This document shows, in pieces, positions 51,806-61,269 of a DNA stretch of 63,099 nucleotides. The notes beneath the pieces are model-generated. The model did no database searches, was not told where the DNA came from, and saw nothing but the letters and a program-made list of their open reading frames with translations. The position numbers were made by a program, and so were the translations under genes. The DNA is from Knufia peltigerae (lineage: Eukaryota > Ascomycota > Eurotiomycetes > Chaetothyriales > Trichomeriaceae). How positions within the stretch are numbered: position 1 is the stretch's first letter; every line of letters begins with the position of its first letter. The stretch covers positions 1 through 63,099 of the forward strand of contig JAPDRN010000174.1 in assembly GCA_030247855.1 (NCBI GenBank). Reading direction: 5' to 3'.

Positions 51806-52675
51806 CTATCCGCCCAAGGCCTGGCGCAGCAGCGGCAGCTGGCGCCGGCTGCACGGCACCCTGGCCCCATCGGCCATGTGCAGCAAGGCCTCGCCGCCAT
51901 CCAGCGGTTCGATCGAGCGCAGCTGGCCGCGGTTGACCAGCCAGCTGCGGTGGCTGCGCAGGAACAGGACCGGGTCCAACCGCGCCTCCAGCACCGCCAT
52001 GGTGATCCGCAGCGGGTAGTCATGGCCGCGCACCCGCAGGTTCACGTAGTTGCCGGCGGCCTGGGCGTACTCGACGTCGGCCGTGGGCACGAGGAACTCC
52101 TTGCCCAGCTTGCGCACCAGGAAATGGTCGGGACGATCGACCGGCTCTACCGGCGGGCCCTCATCGGGGGCGGCCAGCAGGGTCGCTTCACCCTGCCGGC
52201 GACGACCGAACCAGCTGGCAAAGTGCTCCAGCGCCACGAACATCGCGAAGGTGCGCACATCCTTCAAGTATTCGTACGCAAAACGCTCCGACCAGCCGGC
52301 ATCGTCCTGATAGCGATAGCCCAGCGCCGCATAGGCAAGGTGCCGGAGCAACATCATCCCCACCACATGCAGCAACGACCAGCCCACGCTGGCCAGTAGA
52401 TACAGCGGCAAACGCCGCTTCCAGGTATCGGCGTGCAGCGGCCAGCGTTAGCATCCCCACCACAACAGCGGCAGGGTCAACAGAATCAGGCTGAGGCTGC
52501 TGAACTCCCAGATCATCGGCTCCCAAAGGCTGAGATCCGCGCCGCGGCGGCTGGCATCCATCACTTCGACCAAGGCATTGGTCACTGCCGAGGCCGAGAG
52601 GATCGCCGCCCACACCAACAGACGGGTGGACGTACGCCAACGCGTGGGGCTGCCTTTGGCCATTGCTGCATCCAT
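51806..52675 (-). pseudogene. rpfD: LytTR-type regulator RpfD, interrupted by an in-frame stop
   Basis: The frame from ATG 52675 reads MDAAMAKGSPTRWRTSTRLL, continues through two membrane helices (about 19-35 and 55-73, LSLILLTLPLLWW) and meets TAA at codon 76 (52450-52448). The same frame continues without shift from RWPLHADTWKRRLPLYLLAS through further helices to a LytTR DNA-binding domain (about residues 185-288, with DVEYAQAAGNYVNLRV and LRSHRSWLVNRGQL), ending at 51806. Both halves together match the membrane-bound LytTR architecture of RpfD, which lies next to prfB/lysS and recJ in xanthomonads. A downstream TTG (52411) could start a shorter protein retaining two helices and LytTR. A sequencing error beside the gap region cannot be excluded. 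Confidence 0.75.
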
Positions 52676-52838
52676 GTCTTACGGGCGCTCCAGCGTGCAT
52701 CAAGGGTTCGAGGGTAGCGGCTCCATTCGTCCCGCGGCGTCCGCCATTGGTCACTGAATCGGTCCCGGCCGCCCCCTGCCGATGGATGACGCCCCGATAC
52801 ACGCTCACCGTGGCCTTACTCATCGACCCACCACGACC

Positions 52839-54041
52839 ATGAATCGACGCCACCACATCGACGCCCTGCGCGTATTCGCCTTTACCCTGCTCATCCTCTA
52901 CCACACCGGTATGGCCTATGTGGACGACTGGGGTTTCCACCTCAAGAGCGTGCACACCGCCGAATGGCTGCAGTGGCCAATGGTGTTCGTCAACCGCTGG
53001 CGGATGTCGCTGCTGTTCCTGATCTCGGGCATCGCCATCGCACTGATGCGGCCGGAGACCAGGCTGCTGCGCTTCGCCGGCCTGCGTACCTGGAAGCTGC
53101 TGCTGCCTCTGCTGTTCGGCATGTTCGTGATCGTGCCGATCCAGCCCTACTGCGAGGGCGTGGCCAACGGCCACGTGACGCCTGGTTTCGGCCACTTCCT
53201 GCTGCGCTACTGGCAGGTGCGGCCATGGCCGGAAGGCAGCTTCGCCGGCTGGCAGTACGGCATCACCTGGAACTATCTCTGGTATCTGGCCTATCTGTGG
53301 AACTACACCGTCGTGCTGGCCCTGTTGATGCCACTGCTGCGGACGGCAGTGGTGCGCCGTGGGATCGAACGCATGGCGGCATCACCGACGCTGCTGATCG
53401 GCATCCCTTCTGCCCTGCTGCTGGCCTGGGTCGTGTGGCTCGAGCCGATCTACCCGTCCACCAACGCCCTGCTCGGCGATTGGTACCAGCACGCCAAGTA
53501 CGCGACGGTGTTCCTGGCCGGTTACCTGCTCGGTCGCGAGCCGGTGTTCTGGGAACGCGTGGTCGCACTGCGCCGTACCACCATGTGGCTGGCACTGACC
53601 GCCGTCGGCTGGTACATGGGCCTGCGCATCCTCGGCCAGGTGCTGTCGGCGGACTCACCGCTGCGCCAATGGCCCGAACCGTTCTGGGACCTGCAGGTCA
53701 GGACCAGCCAGTCGCTGTATGTTTGGACCGCGCTGCTTGCGATCCTGGGCTGGGGCAAGGTCTTCCTGGACCGCCCGTTCCGCTGGCTGCCGTATTGCAC
53801 AGAGGCGATCTATCCCTGGTACATGCTGCATCAGAGCCTGATCATCGTCCTGCTGTTCTGGCTCAAGCCCCTGCAGCTGGGACCGTGGGCCGAACCGGCA
53901 CTGCTACTGGTCGGCACGGTCGGCGGCTGCCTGCTGATCCACGAACTGCTGGTGCGGCGCGTGCGCTGGCTGCGGCCGCTGTTCGGGCTGCGTGCTGATC
54001 CGCTATCGTTGCCTGCAGTGCGCACGGTGCCGGCGCAGTAA
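52839..54041 (+). CDS. Acyltransferase-3 family membrane protein
   Basis: A 400-residue integral membrane protein with about ten helices. The start MNRRHHIDALRVFAFTLLIL followed by YHTGMAY is typical for acyltransferase-3 (OpgC/OafA) proteins, where Arg and His in the first helix region are catalytic. These enzymes transfer acetyl or succinyl groups to glycans such as osmoregulated periplasmic glucans or O-antigen. The acceptor here is unknown. The start 52839 is chosen because the family begins there; an in-frame extension to 52782 adds an unlikely hydrophilic leader. It is divergent from rpfD. Confidence 0.87.
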   Translation: MNRRHHIDALRVFAFTLLILYHTGMAYVDDWGFHLKSVHTAEWLQWPMVFVNRWRMSLLFLISGIAIALMRPETRLLRFAGLRTWKLLLPLLFGMFVIVPIQPYCEGVANGHVTPGFGHFLLRYWQVRPWPEGSFAGWQYGITWNYLWYLAYLWNYTVVLALLMPLLRTAVVRRGIERMAASPTLLIGIPSALLLAWVVWLEPIYPSTNALLGDWYQHAKYATVFLAGYLLGREPVFWERVVALRRTTMWLALTAVGWYMGLRILGQVLSADSPLRQWPEPFWDLQVRTSQSLYVWTALLAILGWGKVFLDRPFRWLPYCTEAIYPWYMLHQSLIIVLLFWLKPLQLGPWAEPALLLVGTVGGCLLIHELLVRRVRWLRPLFGLRADPLSLPAVRTVPAQ

Positions 54042-54053
54042 TGTCTGCACCCC

Positions 54054-54119
54054 GTGGAACCGAGCCAAGCTCGGTTCCACAAGGCGGGGCTGCGACAGCC
54101 ACGCATGGCGTGGCTCTAC
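54054..54119. repeat. Palindrome and SMAG repeat between converging genes
   Basis: GTGGAACCGAG pairs with CTCGGTTCCAC at 54054-54080. A SMAG unit (AGCCACGC/GCGTGGCT, ending CTAC) on the - strand covers 54097-54119, and its GTAG supplies the TAG stop of the vWA gene. Confidence 0.85.
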
Positions 54120-56995
54120 TTCACTTCGAATTCGCCGACCAGCACGGTCTCGGCGCGGTCCTTCAGCCGCATCGTCACCCTCTGGTCCTTCTGCTTCGGC
54201 GTGCCCCAATGGGTGGTCAGGCGCAGCATCAGCGTCGTCGCACCGGTCACCAGCTGCTGGCGGCTGCCGAAGTAGTTCGCCTCCACCTTGTACTTGCCCG
54301 GTTTGGCGTTGCGCAGCGAGAACTGTTCCGGGCCATAGCCACCGGTGAAGTCCTGCGACATCTGCCCGCCCTGATAGGTCAGGCGGTTGCCATAGTAGGC
54401 GCGCTCGCCATTCGGGTCGGTCACCCACAGGTCCATGTCGCTGTTGTCGGCGTCCCAGGCCAGCACCACGCGCAGGTCCAGCGGCATCGCCTGCAGCAGG
54501 CGCGGATCGATGCCCCGGGTGTCCAGGCGCGGCTTGCTGCCGGCCACCAGGTTGGTCAACTCATCCAGGGCGATCAGCGCGATGCCGTCGAAACGAGCAT
54601 CCCAGGGCCATACGACCACTTGGTACAGCGGCGCCAGCGCCTGCTGCGGCTTGCCCGCTGCGGCCAGCGCCAGGCCCAGGTCACGGAAGCTCTGCGGTTC
54701 TTCCTGGCCCATCGCCAGCACCTGCTCGAACACCGGCACCGCCAGCGCCGGAGCGTCGGCCTGCATCAACCGGTAGCCGAGCACGCGCAGCAGATGGCGG
54801 TTGTCCAGCTCCATCTCGGCCAGGTTGGAGAGCACGCGCAGGGCAAGATCGCGCTGCCCCTGTTCGATCAACAGGTCGGCCACGTCGAGGAAGAATGCGC
54901 TGCTGTCGGCGTTCGCCGCGCGCTCGGCCAGATAGCGGTCGTACAGTTGCGACGCCGGGCCCTGGCGCAGGCGGCGGGCAACCGGCGAATCCGGCTGCCA
55001 CGCAGCCAGCTTGATTCCCAGCTGGCCGTCATTGGCGGCGGCCGGCTCGGCCGCCATCGCATCGGCGGCTGCTTCCTGCATGGGCGCTGGTGCCGGTGCC
55101 GGGCGTGCGACCGAACGCTGGCGCGCAGTGGCTGCATCCAACTGCATCTCCGCTGCAGCCGGCGCCGGAGCAACCAGCATCGCCATGGGGGCCGGCGGGG
55201 CGCCCGCCGCCACCTCCAGCGCCTTCGAATCCACCTGCGGTGGCGCCCCCTTCGGCCAGCTGCGACTCCACCACTGCTGGCGCTGCTGCCACTGCGTCAC
55301 CACCTTGTCCAGGCGCTGGCGGTCGGCCGCATCGCGGTCTGCAACCTGGCGCGCGAAGCGCTGGTCGTACTCGGCGCGCAGCTTGCCCGACGGACGGATT
55401 GCATAGCGCAGGTAGTCTTCCAGTGTCTCCAGCACGATCAGCGAGGTGTCCGGGCCCACCAGACCAAATTGCTGCGACAGGCGCTGCATCGCCTCGCGGT
55501 TGCCACGGCGGTCGGTCGACAGCTGCTGCAGGCGCGCCTGTGCCCACAGGCCGGCCAGCAGATCACCGTCTTCGTTCTTCTGCGTCGCAGGCAGTGCCTG
55601 CCACTCGCCGCCAGCCACGCGCACCCGCATCGGCACCCCTTCGGCCGCCAACCGCGCATGCAACCACAGCCAGCCCTGCGCCTGGCTGCGGCGGTCGACC
55701 ACCACATCCTGCACGCCACGGCCGGCATCAATCTGGACATCCAGCGGTACCGACAGCAGTTCCCGTGCGGCGGCATCGACATCGCTGCCGAGTGCCACGA
55801 AACTGCCGCCATGCGCCTCGCTCCAACCGCGCAGGCGGTTGGCATCGGTGCGTGCACCGGCACTGCTGATCGCGAACAGGCGCTGGTCGGCGGCCAGCGT
55901 CGGCAGCGCCTCCGGCCCATAGGTCAGCAGACCATCGCTGACCATCAGATACTCCTTGACCCCCGGCTGCGGCTGCCACTGCGCCAATGCACTGGCGCCA
56001 TCCGGTTGCACCGCCAGCAACGCCCGACGCAGTTCACTCCAGTCACCACTACGTATACGGAAATGACGCACGTGCTCGGCACGATTACGCAGCACGGTCA
56101 GCGCGACATTGCCGTCGCCCATCGCCACGAAGTAGCGATCAAGCAGCGCCAACTCGCGAGTGCGGTCGCGCTGGCCGGCGGAACCGGAACCGTCCCACAG
56201 CAGACCCACTTCCGACGGCACACGGCGCGGCGCGGCCGACGTCGGCATCGGCAGCTGTGCCAGCAGGTAATGACCGTCCTGCCAGCGCGCAACCTGCACC
56301 TGTGCCTTGCGCTCGGCCGGCAGCGTCCATTGCAGCTGGCCCGGCAGCTGCGCACCGCGTCCTTGCCAGTGCAGGCGGCCATCGGCGATGCGGAACGGTG
56401 CGCTGCCGGTGACAGCACCCTTCGGTGCCCGCACGTCCAGTTCAACGGCAGCGGCGCCGGCGACGAACTGCAGCGGTAGTGTCCAACGCCAGCCCTGTCC
56501 GGCGTATGCCAGCGGCTCGCGTACGACCAGCTGCACACGGCGGCTGCCGCCGGCCGGCAGCGGATACACGCGCAGCCGGAACTGGTTGCCGGCGGTCTGC
56601 TCCAGCAGGCCCGGATCGACGCCACGACGGGCGATCTCCTCGAACACCTGGCGACCGCGGTCCTTGGGCACCGGCACCGCCTCACGCAACTCGCCATTGA
56701 TGTCCAGAGCGAAGCCGGTGATCTGCTGGCCCTCGCCAAGCGGGAACTGCAGCTCACCCTCCAGCACGCGCTGATTGGGGTTGTGGAATTCCAGGGTGAT
56801 CCGGGTCTGGGCGATGCCGGCCTGCACCTCGCCCTCGATGCGCGCCTGTCGCAGCTGCACGGGCTGTTCCGCCGCGGGTGCGATCAGCAGCGGCGTGGAG
56901 GCGATCGGCGGTGCAGGACGACGCGACGCCTGGGGCGAAGCCGGCCAGGTTGCCAGGGCCAACAGCAGTACGGTGCAGCATCGGGCGAAGACCAT
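54116..56995 (-). CDS. Exported VIT and von Willebrand A domain protein with DUF2135 tail
   Basis: A 959-residue protein with a signal peptide (FARCCTVLLLALATWPAS). The order of domains is VIT (about 45-170: AEVQAGIAQTRITLEFHNPN-like IAQTRITLEFHNPNQRVLEG), a vWA domain with MIDAS-type LWDGSGSAGQRDRTR (about 290), a long helical middle with TPR-like segments (about 700-830), and a DUF2135 domain (LAWDADNSDMDLWVTDPNGE, about 850-955). Such proteins are thought to mediate metal-dependent protein contacts in the envelope; no specific role is known to me. The ATG 56995 with a GGAG site eight bases upstream is preferred to an upstream extension. Its stop codon lies inside a SMAG repeat. Confidence 0.85.
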   Translation of the reverse strand: MVFARCCTVLLLALATWPASPQASRRPAPPIASTPLLIAPAAEQPVQLRQARIEGEVQAGIAQTRITLEFHNPNQRVLEGELQFPLGEGQQITGFALDINGELREAVPVPKDRGRQVFEEIARRGVDPGLLEQTAGNQFRLRVYPLPAGGSRRVQLVVREPLAYAGQGWRWTLPLQFVAGAAAVELDVRAPKGAVTGSAPFRIADGRLHWQGRGAQLPGQLQWTLPAERKAQVQVARWQDGHYLLAQLPMPTSAAPRRVPSEVGLLWDGSGSAGQRDRTRELALLDRYFVAMGDGNVALTVLRNRAEHVRHFRIRSGDWSELRRALLAVQPDGASALAQWQPQPGVKEYLMVSDGLLTYGPEALPTLAADQRLFAISSAGARTDANRLRGWSEAHGGSFVALGSDVDAAARELLSVPLDVQIDAGRGVQDVVVDRRSQAQGWLWLHARLAAEGVPMRVRVAGGEWQALPATQKNEDGDLLAGLWAQARLQQLSTDRRGNREAMQRLSQQFGLVGPDTSLIVLETLEDYLRYAIRPSGKLRAEYDQRFARQVADRDAADRQRLDKVVTQWQQRQQWWSRSWPKGAPPQVDSKALEVAAGAPPAPMAMLVAPAPAAAEMQLDAATARQRSVARPAPAPAPMQEAAADAMAAEPAAANDGQLGIKLAAWQPDSPVARRLRQGPASQLYDRYLAERAANADSSAFFLDVADLLIEQGQRDLALRVLSNLAEMELDNRHLLRVLGYRLMQADAPALAVPVFEQVLAMGQEEPQSFRDLGLALAAAGKPQQALAPLYQVVVWPWDARFDGIALIALDELTNLVAGSKPRLDTRGIDPRLLQAMPLDLRVVLAWDADNSDMDLWVTDPNGERAYYGNRLTYQGGQMSQDFTGGYGPEQFSLRNAKPGKYKVEANYFGSRQQLVTGATTLMLRLTTHWGTPKQKDQRVTMRLKDRAETVLVGEFEVK

Positions 56996-57128
56996 GACAG
57001 GACTCCAATGGGATCGTGATTGCTTCAACGCACCAGACGGAGGGATGGGGTTAATGCGATTCGATGCTGGCTCTTCGCCGCCCCTGGGCGCACCATGTGC
57101 GACTTCCCGATCCCGCGCAAGGATGCCC

Positions 57129-58178
57129 ATGCGTTACCCCCTGCTTCCCACCCTGCTGGCGCTGTCCTGGCCGTTGGTCGCCGGCGCCGTCGATGCGCCT
57201 GCCGGGCTGTATTTCCAGCATCACGACTGGGTCGTGGCCTGCGACAACACCCGCACCTGCCGCGCGGCCGGCTACGCCAGTGGCGATGACAGCACCCTGA
57301 GCGTGCTGCTGACGCGGAAGGGTGGCCCCGATCAAGCCATCAACGGCCGCGTGTCGTTGCAGCCGATCGATGACCAACCGCAGCCCAAGGGCGTGCTGCA
57401 CCTGCGCATCCAGCAGCGTGACCTCGGCGTGCTGGCGCCGGCCAAGGAGCCAGGCACCTATGCGCTGAGCCCAACGCAGACCACCGCAGTGCTGTCGGCG
57501 CTGGTGCGCGATGGCGGCATCACGGTTGTCGATGCCGCCGGCCATGCCTGGCCGCTGTCGGACAAGGGCGCAGCAGCAGTGCTGTTGAAGAGCGACGAGT
57601 TCCAGGGCCGCGTCGGTACGCCGGGCGCGGTGATGCGCAAGGGTACTGCGGACGAAAGCAGCGTGCCTGCCGCCGTTGCCAAACCCGTGGTGCGCAAGGC
57701 AGCGACCATGTCGACGCCGCCGGACGACCCGGCATTCGCCAAGCTGGCCGCGTCACCGGCGCTGCGTGCAGCGCTGCGCGCCACCCTGAAAGAACCCAGC
57801 TGCGAAGGTCTGCTCGACGCCGACCCGGATGTTTCGATCAGCAATTCGCCACTGCAGATCCAACGTCTGGATGCCAAGCACCTGCTGGTCAACGTTCCCT
57901 GCTGGCGCGCGGCCTACAACACCGGCGATGGTTACTGGGTCATCGGTGAGAAAGCGCCCTACCAGCCGCAGTGGGTGACCAGCGATGCGATCGACTACGG
58001 CGACGGACAGATCGTCGCTTCGCACAAGGGCCGCGGCCTGGCCGACTGCGTGTCGGATGAAACGTGGACCTGGGATGGCACGCGCTTCGTTGCGACCTCG
58101 GCGATCAGTGGCGGCCTGTGCCGTGGCGTTCCCGGTGGAACCTGGGAACTGCCGACACGGGTGACGGTGATCCGCTGA
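57129..58178 (+). CDS. DUF1176 secreted protein, first copy
   Basis: A 349-residue exported protein (signal peptide to about residue 20, LALSWPLVAGAV) of the DUF1176 family. Marks are FQHHDWVVACDNTRTCRAAG near the start, GAAAVLLKSDEFQGRVGTPGA in the middle, and the C-terminal CVSDETWTWDGTRFV and SGGLCRGVPGG. Several cysteines recur in the paralogue at 60142-61185. The family's function is not known. ATG 57129 has AAGGA at a good distance; ATG 57123 is an alternative. It is divergent from the vWA gene. Confidence 0.87.
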   Translation: MRYPLLPTLLALSWPLVAGAVDAPAGLYFQHHDWVVACDNTRTCRAAGYASGDDSTLSVLLTRKGGPDQAINGRVSLQPIDDQPQPKGVLHLRIQQRDLGVLAPAKEPGTYALSPTQTTAVLSALVRDGGITVVDAAGHAWPLSDKGAAAVLLKSDEFQGRVGTPGAVMRKGTADESSVPAAVAKPVVRKAATMSTPPDDPAFAKLAASPALRAALRATLKEPSCEGLLDADPDVSISNSPLQIQRLDAKHLLVNVPCWRAAYNTGDGYWVIGEKAPYQPQWVTSDAIDYGDGQIVASHKGRGLADCVSDETWTWDGTRFVATSAISGGLCRGVPGGTWELPTRVTVIR

Positions 58179-58186
58179 TTTCACAG

Positions 58187-58262
58187 AAAAAGGGGACGGA
58201 GGGGATTAAGTTGTTTAGGCCTTGTTTGCCGTTTGCGACTTAATCCCCTCCGTCCCCTTTTT
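58187..58262. repeat. Long perfect hairpin between two converging genes
   Basis: Two 25-base arms (58187-58211 starting AAAAAGGGGACGGAGGGG, and 58238-58262) are perfect complements around a 26-base loop. The right arm ends on the first base of the recJ stop codon. A- and T-runs at both ends let it act as a bidirectional terminator, but arm length and style resemble mobile REP-like elements. Confidence 0.9.
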
Positions 58263-60025
58263 CAAGCAGACAGGCAGTGCTCGACGATCAGCTGGATCGC
58301 TGCGCCACCGCGATAGTCATCGCAGGCCAGGCGATAGGCCAGGTGGACATGTCTGCTTGGCGCGTTGCCGTGCCAGCCGCCGAAGTGGATCGCGTTGATC
58401 GTGCCCGGTACGCCGGGCAGACGCAGTTCCAGCTTCAGATGCCGTTCCTTCAATACGCGCCAGTTGGCCACTTCGAAGTGGCCGTCGAACAGCGGCTCGG
58501 GGAAGCCCTGCCCCCACGGTCCGGCCAGGCGCAGCGCATCGGCATGGCGATGATCGAGTTCGTCCGCTGCCAGTTCGCCATCGCTGAGCACCTGCTGCTG
58601 CAGTGCCGCCGGGTCCAGCATTTCCAGGACGGTGGCGACGAAAGCGGCTTCGAAGTCGGCCAGATGATCCAGTCGCATGCTCAACCCGGCGGCCATCGCG
58701 TGACCGCCGAAGCGCTCGATCAAGCCGGGATGGCGTGCATCGACCAGCGCCAGCGCATCACGGATATGCAGCCCGGCGATCGAACGCGCCGAGCCGCGCA
58801 GGGTGTCGGCGCCCGGCTCGGCCGGCGCGAACGCGATCACCGGCCGATGCAGGCGATCCTTCATCTTCGAAGCAACCAGGCCAACCACGCCGGGGTGCCA
58901 ATCAGCATCGAACAGGCAGGCCGCCACCGGTCGCTGCCCGGCGGTATCAAGCACCACCCGCGACAGCGCCTGTTCGGCGTCGTCGGTCATCGACTGCTGC
59001 ACCGCACGCCGCTCGGCGTTGATCTGCTCCAGCGTCTGCGCGATGTCGCGGGCCTGCCGCGGATCTTCGGTGAGCAGCAGCGCGATACCCAACGCCATAT
59101 CTTCCAGCCGACCGGCCGCATTCAAGCGCGGGCCGAGCCCGAAGCCGATATCGGTAGCGGTCAGGCGTGCGGCGTCGCGGCCGCTGGCCTCGATCAGCGC
59201 CTTCAGGCCGACGCAGCCTTGGCCGTTGCGCAGCCGACGCAGACCAGCGCTGACCAGGGCGCGGTTGTTGGCATCCAGCGCAACGAGGTCGGCCACGGTG
59301 CCCACCGCCACCAGATCCAGCAGGGTGGTCAGGTCCGGCCCCTTGCCATCGGAAAATACACCCGCTTCGCGCATCCGGCGGCGCAGCGCCATCAGCACGT
59401 AGAAGATCACGCCGACACCGGCCAGCGACTTGCTGGGGAAGACGTCACCGTCCAGGTTGGGGTCGACGATGACATCGGCCGGTGGCAGCTGCGGACCGGG
59501 CAGATGGTGATCGGTCACCAGCACCTGCCAGCCACGCGCCTTGGCAGCGGTCACGCCGGCATGGCAGGCAATGCCGTGATCGACGGTGACCAGCAGATCC
59601 GGCTGCAGCGCAGCCAGCTCGTCCACCAGCGACGGTGACAGGCCGTAGCCGTGCACCATGCGGTTGGGCACTGCGTGAAAGACATGCTGCGCGCCGAGCA
59701 TGCGCAGACCGCGCACGCCGACCGCGCAGGCGGTTGCGCCGTCGCAGTCGAAATCACCGACCACCAGGATGCGTTTGTCGGCGGCGATGGCCTGAACCAG
59801 CAGGTCCACTGCCGCGTCGATGCCGGTCAGCAGTTCCGGCGCATGCAGGTTGCCCAGCTTGGGCAACGCCAGCTCCGGCGTGTGCGCACCACGTGCGGCA
59901 TACAGGCGAGCCAACAACGGCAGCGTGCCGTCCGGCCAGACACCGGGAACGGCGACATCGCGGCGGCGGATCGTCGGCGTTTCGGAAGACGGCAGCACAG
60001 CATCGGCGGCAAGGGACATCGGCAT
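58262..60025 (-). CDS. recJ: Single-stranded-DNA-specific exonuclease RecJ
   Basis: A 587-residue RecJ (577 in E. coli) that degrades single-stranded DNA 5' to 3' in recombination and repair. DHH-family motifs are visible: VGDFDCDGATA (91-96 for DFDCDG), VTVDHGI, VTDHHLPG (172-174 for DHH) and the DHHA1 signature RFGGHAMAAGLS. Starts at 60025 or 60019 are both possible. A longer frame upstream crosses the neighbouring gene and is rejected. It ends at the long hairpin and is enclosed by two DUF1176 paralogues on the other strand. Confidence 0.96.
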   Translation of the reverse strand: MPMSLAADAVLPSSETPTIRRRDVAVPGVWPDGTLPLLARLYAARGAHTPELALPKLGNLHAPELLTGIDAAVDLLVQAIAADKRILVVGDFDCDGATACAVGVRGLRMLGAQHVFHAVPNRMVHGYGLSPSLVDELAALQPDLLVTVDHGIACHAGVTAAKARGWQVLVTDHHLPGPQLPPADVIVDPNLDGDVFPSKSLAGVGVIFYVLMALRRRMREAGVFSDGKGPDLTTLLDLVAVGTVADLVALDANNRALVSAGLRRLRNGQGCVGLKALIEASGRDAARLTATDIGFGLGPRLNAAGRLEDMALGIALLLTEDPRQARDIAQTLEQINAERRAVQQSMTDDAEQALSRVVLDTAGQRPVAACLFDADWHPGVVGLVASKMKDRLHRPVIAFAPAEPGADTLRGSARSIAGLHIRDALALVDARHPGLIERFGGHAMAAGLSMRLDHLADFEAAFVATVLEMLDPAALQQQVLSDGELAADELDHRHADALRLAGPWGQGFPEPLFDGHFEVANWRVLKERHLKLELRLPGVPGTINAIHFGGWHGNAPSRHVHLAYRLACDDYRGGAAIQLIVEHCLSA

Positions 60026-60141
60026 CGCCGGGTTACGGAAGACCCGCGCATGATACCCCGCTCGGCTTGTCAGACTCTCCGCGGGCTTGGCGCAGGCGTG
60101 GTGATCGCCCATGCTTGTTCGCTTCTGAAACGGAATTGGCC

Positions 60142-61185
60142 ATGTATCGCCCGCTGTCCGTACTGCTGGCCAGCCTCCTGCTGCCACTTGCTTCCCATGC
60201 CGGAAGCACACCGCTGGAACGCGGTATCGAGTTCGTGCACCACGACTGGTACCTGGCCTGCGACAACACCGGCACCTGCCGTGCCGCCGGCTATGGCCCG
60301 GAACCGGCTGACAGCTTGCTGGGCCTGATGCTGGAACGTGCCGGCGGCCCCGGCACGGCAGTGAAGGCGCGGCTGCGGGTCGCTGAGGATGGCGAAAGCG
60401 CAATGCCTGAAGGATCGATGCGCCTGCACGTGAACGGCCGTGATCTGGGGCCAGTGCAGGACACCGGCGCCGACGAAGCAGTAACGCTGCGACCAGCGCA
60501 GGTTGAAGCCCTGCTCGCCGCCCTGCCCGGCCAGGCCCGCATCGAGGTGATCGACAGCAGGGGCACGCACTGGCCGATTTCCGATCGTGGTGCGGCCGCG
60601 GTGGCGCTGAAAATGGACGAGGTACAGGGACGTTTGGGTACGCCCGGCGCCCTGGTACGGCGTGGCACGCGTGCCGAAACGAGCGTGCAGGCTGCGCAGG
60701 CCAAGCCGGTGATCGTGCGCGGTGTGCTGGCGGCCGGCCGCCCCGGCGATAGCGAGCTGGGCAGCAGCGAAGCGCTGCGCGAGGCGCTGATTGCCACGCT
60801 TGGCGACAGCGGCGACTGTCCGCGCTTGATCGAGTACAAGGGAACCCCGGAAATGGTGATCGAGCGGCTGGACGACCGCCATGTGCTGGTGCAGACGCTG
60901 TGCCAGATGGGTGCGTACAACTACAGCAATGGTTTCTGGATCGCGCGCGATCAGCCGCCATTCGCACCTGAGACGGTCACGCTGGAAGCAGAGAGCTTCT
61001 CGCACTCCGATCGCACGTTGTACGCACGCTACAAGGGCCGCGGCATCGGCGACTGCGTTTCCGGCTCGGACTGGGTATGGGATGGCCGCAGATTCCAACC
61101 GAGCAGTGTTTTCAGTACCGGTCTGTGTCGTGGCATGGCGGGCGGGCACTGGACGCTGCCGACCTACGTCACTGAGGTCCAATAG
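60142..61185 (+). CDS. DUF1176 secreted protein, second copy
   Basis: A 347-residue exported protein paralogous to 57129-58178. The signal peptide is MYRPLSVLLASLLLPLASHA (1-20). Shared marks are FVHHDWYLACDNTGTCRAAG, DRGAAAVALKMDEVQGRLGTPGALVRRGT (seen as GAAAVALKMDEVQGRLGTPG), CVSGSDWVWDGRRF and STGLCRGMAGG. Cysteine positions are conserved with the first copy except for one extra pair. Its function is unknown. It is divergent from recJ and converges with rpfE, separated by a SMAG unit. Confidence 0.87.
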   Translation: MYRPLSVLLASLLLPLASHAGSTPLERGIEFVHHDWYLACDNTGTCRAAGYGPEPADSLLGLMLERAGGPGTAVKARLRVAEDGESAMPEGSMRLHVNGRDLGPVQDTGADEAVTLRPAQVEALLAALPGQARIEVIDSRGTHWPISDRGAAAVALKMDEVQGRLGTPGALVRRGTRAETSVQAAQAKPVIVRGVLAAGRPGDSELGSSEALREALIATLGDSGDCPRLIEYKGTPEMVIERLDDRHVLVQTLCQMGAYNYSNGFWIARDQPPFAPETVTLEAESFSHSDRTLYARYKGRGIGDCVSGSDWVWDGRRFQPSSVFSTGLCRGMAGGHWTLPTYVTEVQ

Positions 61186-61191
61186 TCCTGG

Positions 61192-61215
61192 AGCCGAGCA
61201 TGGGCTCGGCCCTAC
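61192..61215 (-). repeat. SMAG repeat
   Basis: GTAG on the - strand followed by a GGCCGAGC/GCTCGGC palindrome, between the second DUF1176 gene and rpfE. Confidence 0.8.
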
Positions 61216-61269
61216 AGAGGAATCAGCAGCACCAGAGCCTGTGCCCGGGCGGCAGGTGCAGCGTCGGCT

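Noticed and set aside
51598..52023. Open frames running through the N stretch
   Set aside because: Their continuity depends on unknown bases in an assembly gap; only the flanking repeats can be supported.
54041..56479. 812-codon + strand frame opposite the vWA gene
   Set aside because: Antisense shadow with low-complexity composition; the - strand gene has a signal peptide and ordered domains.
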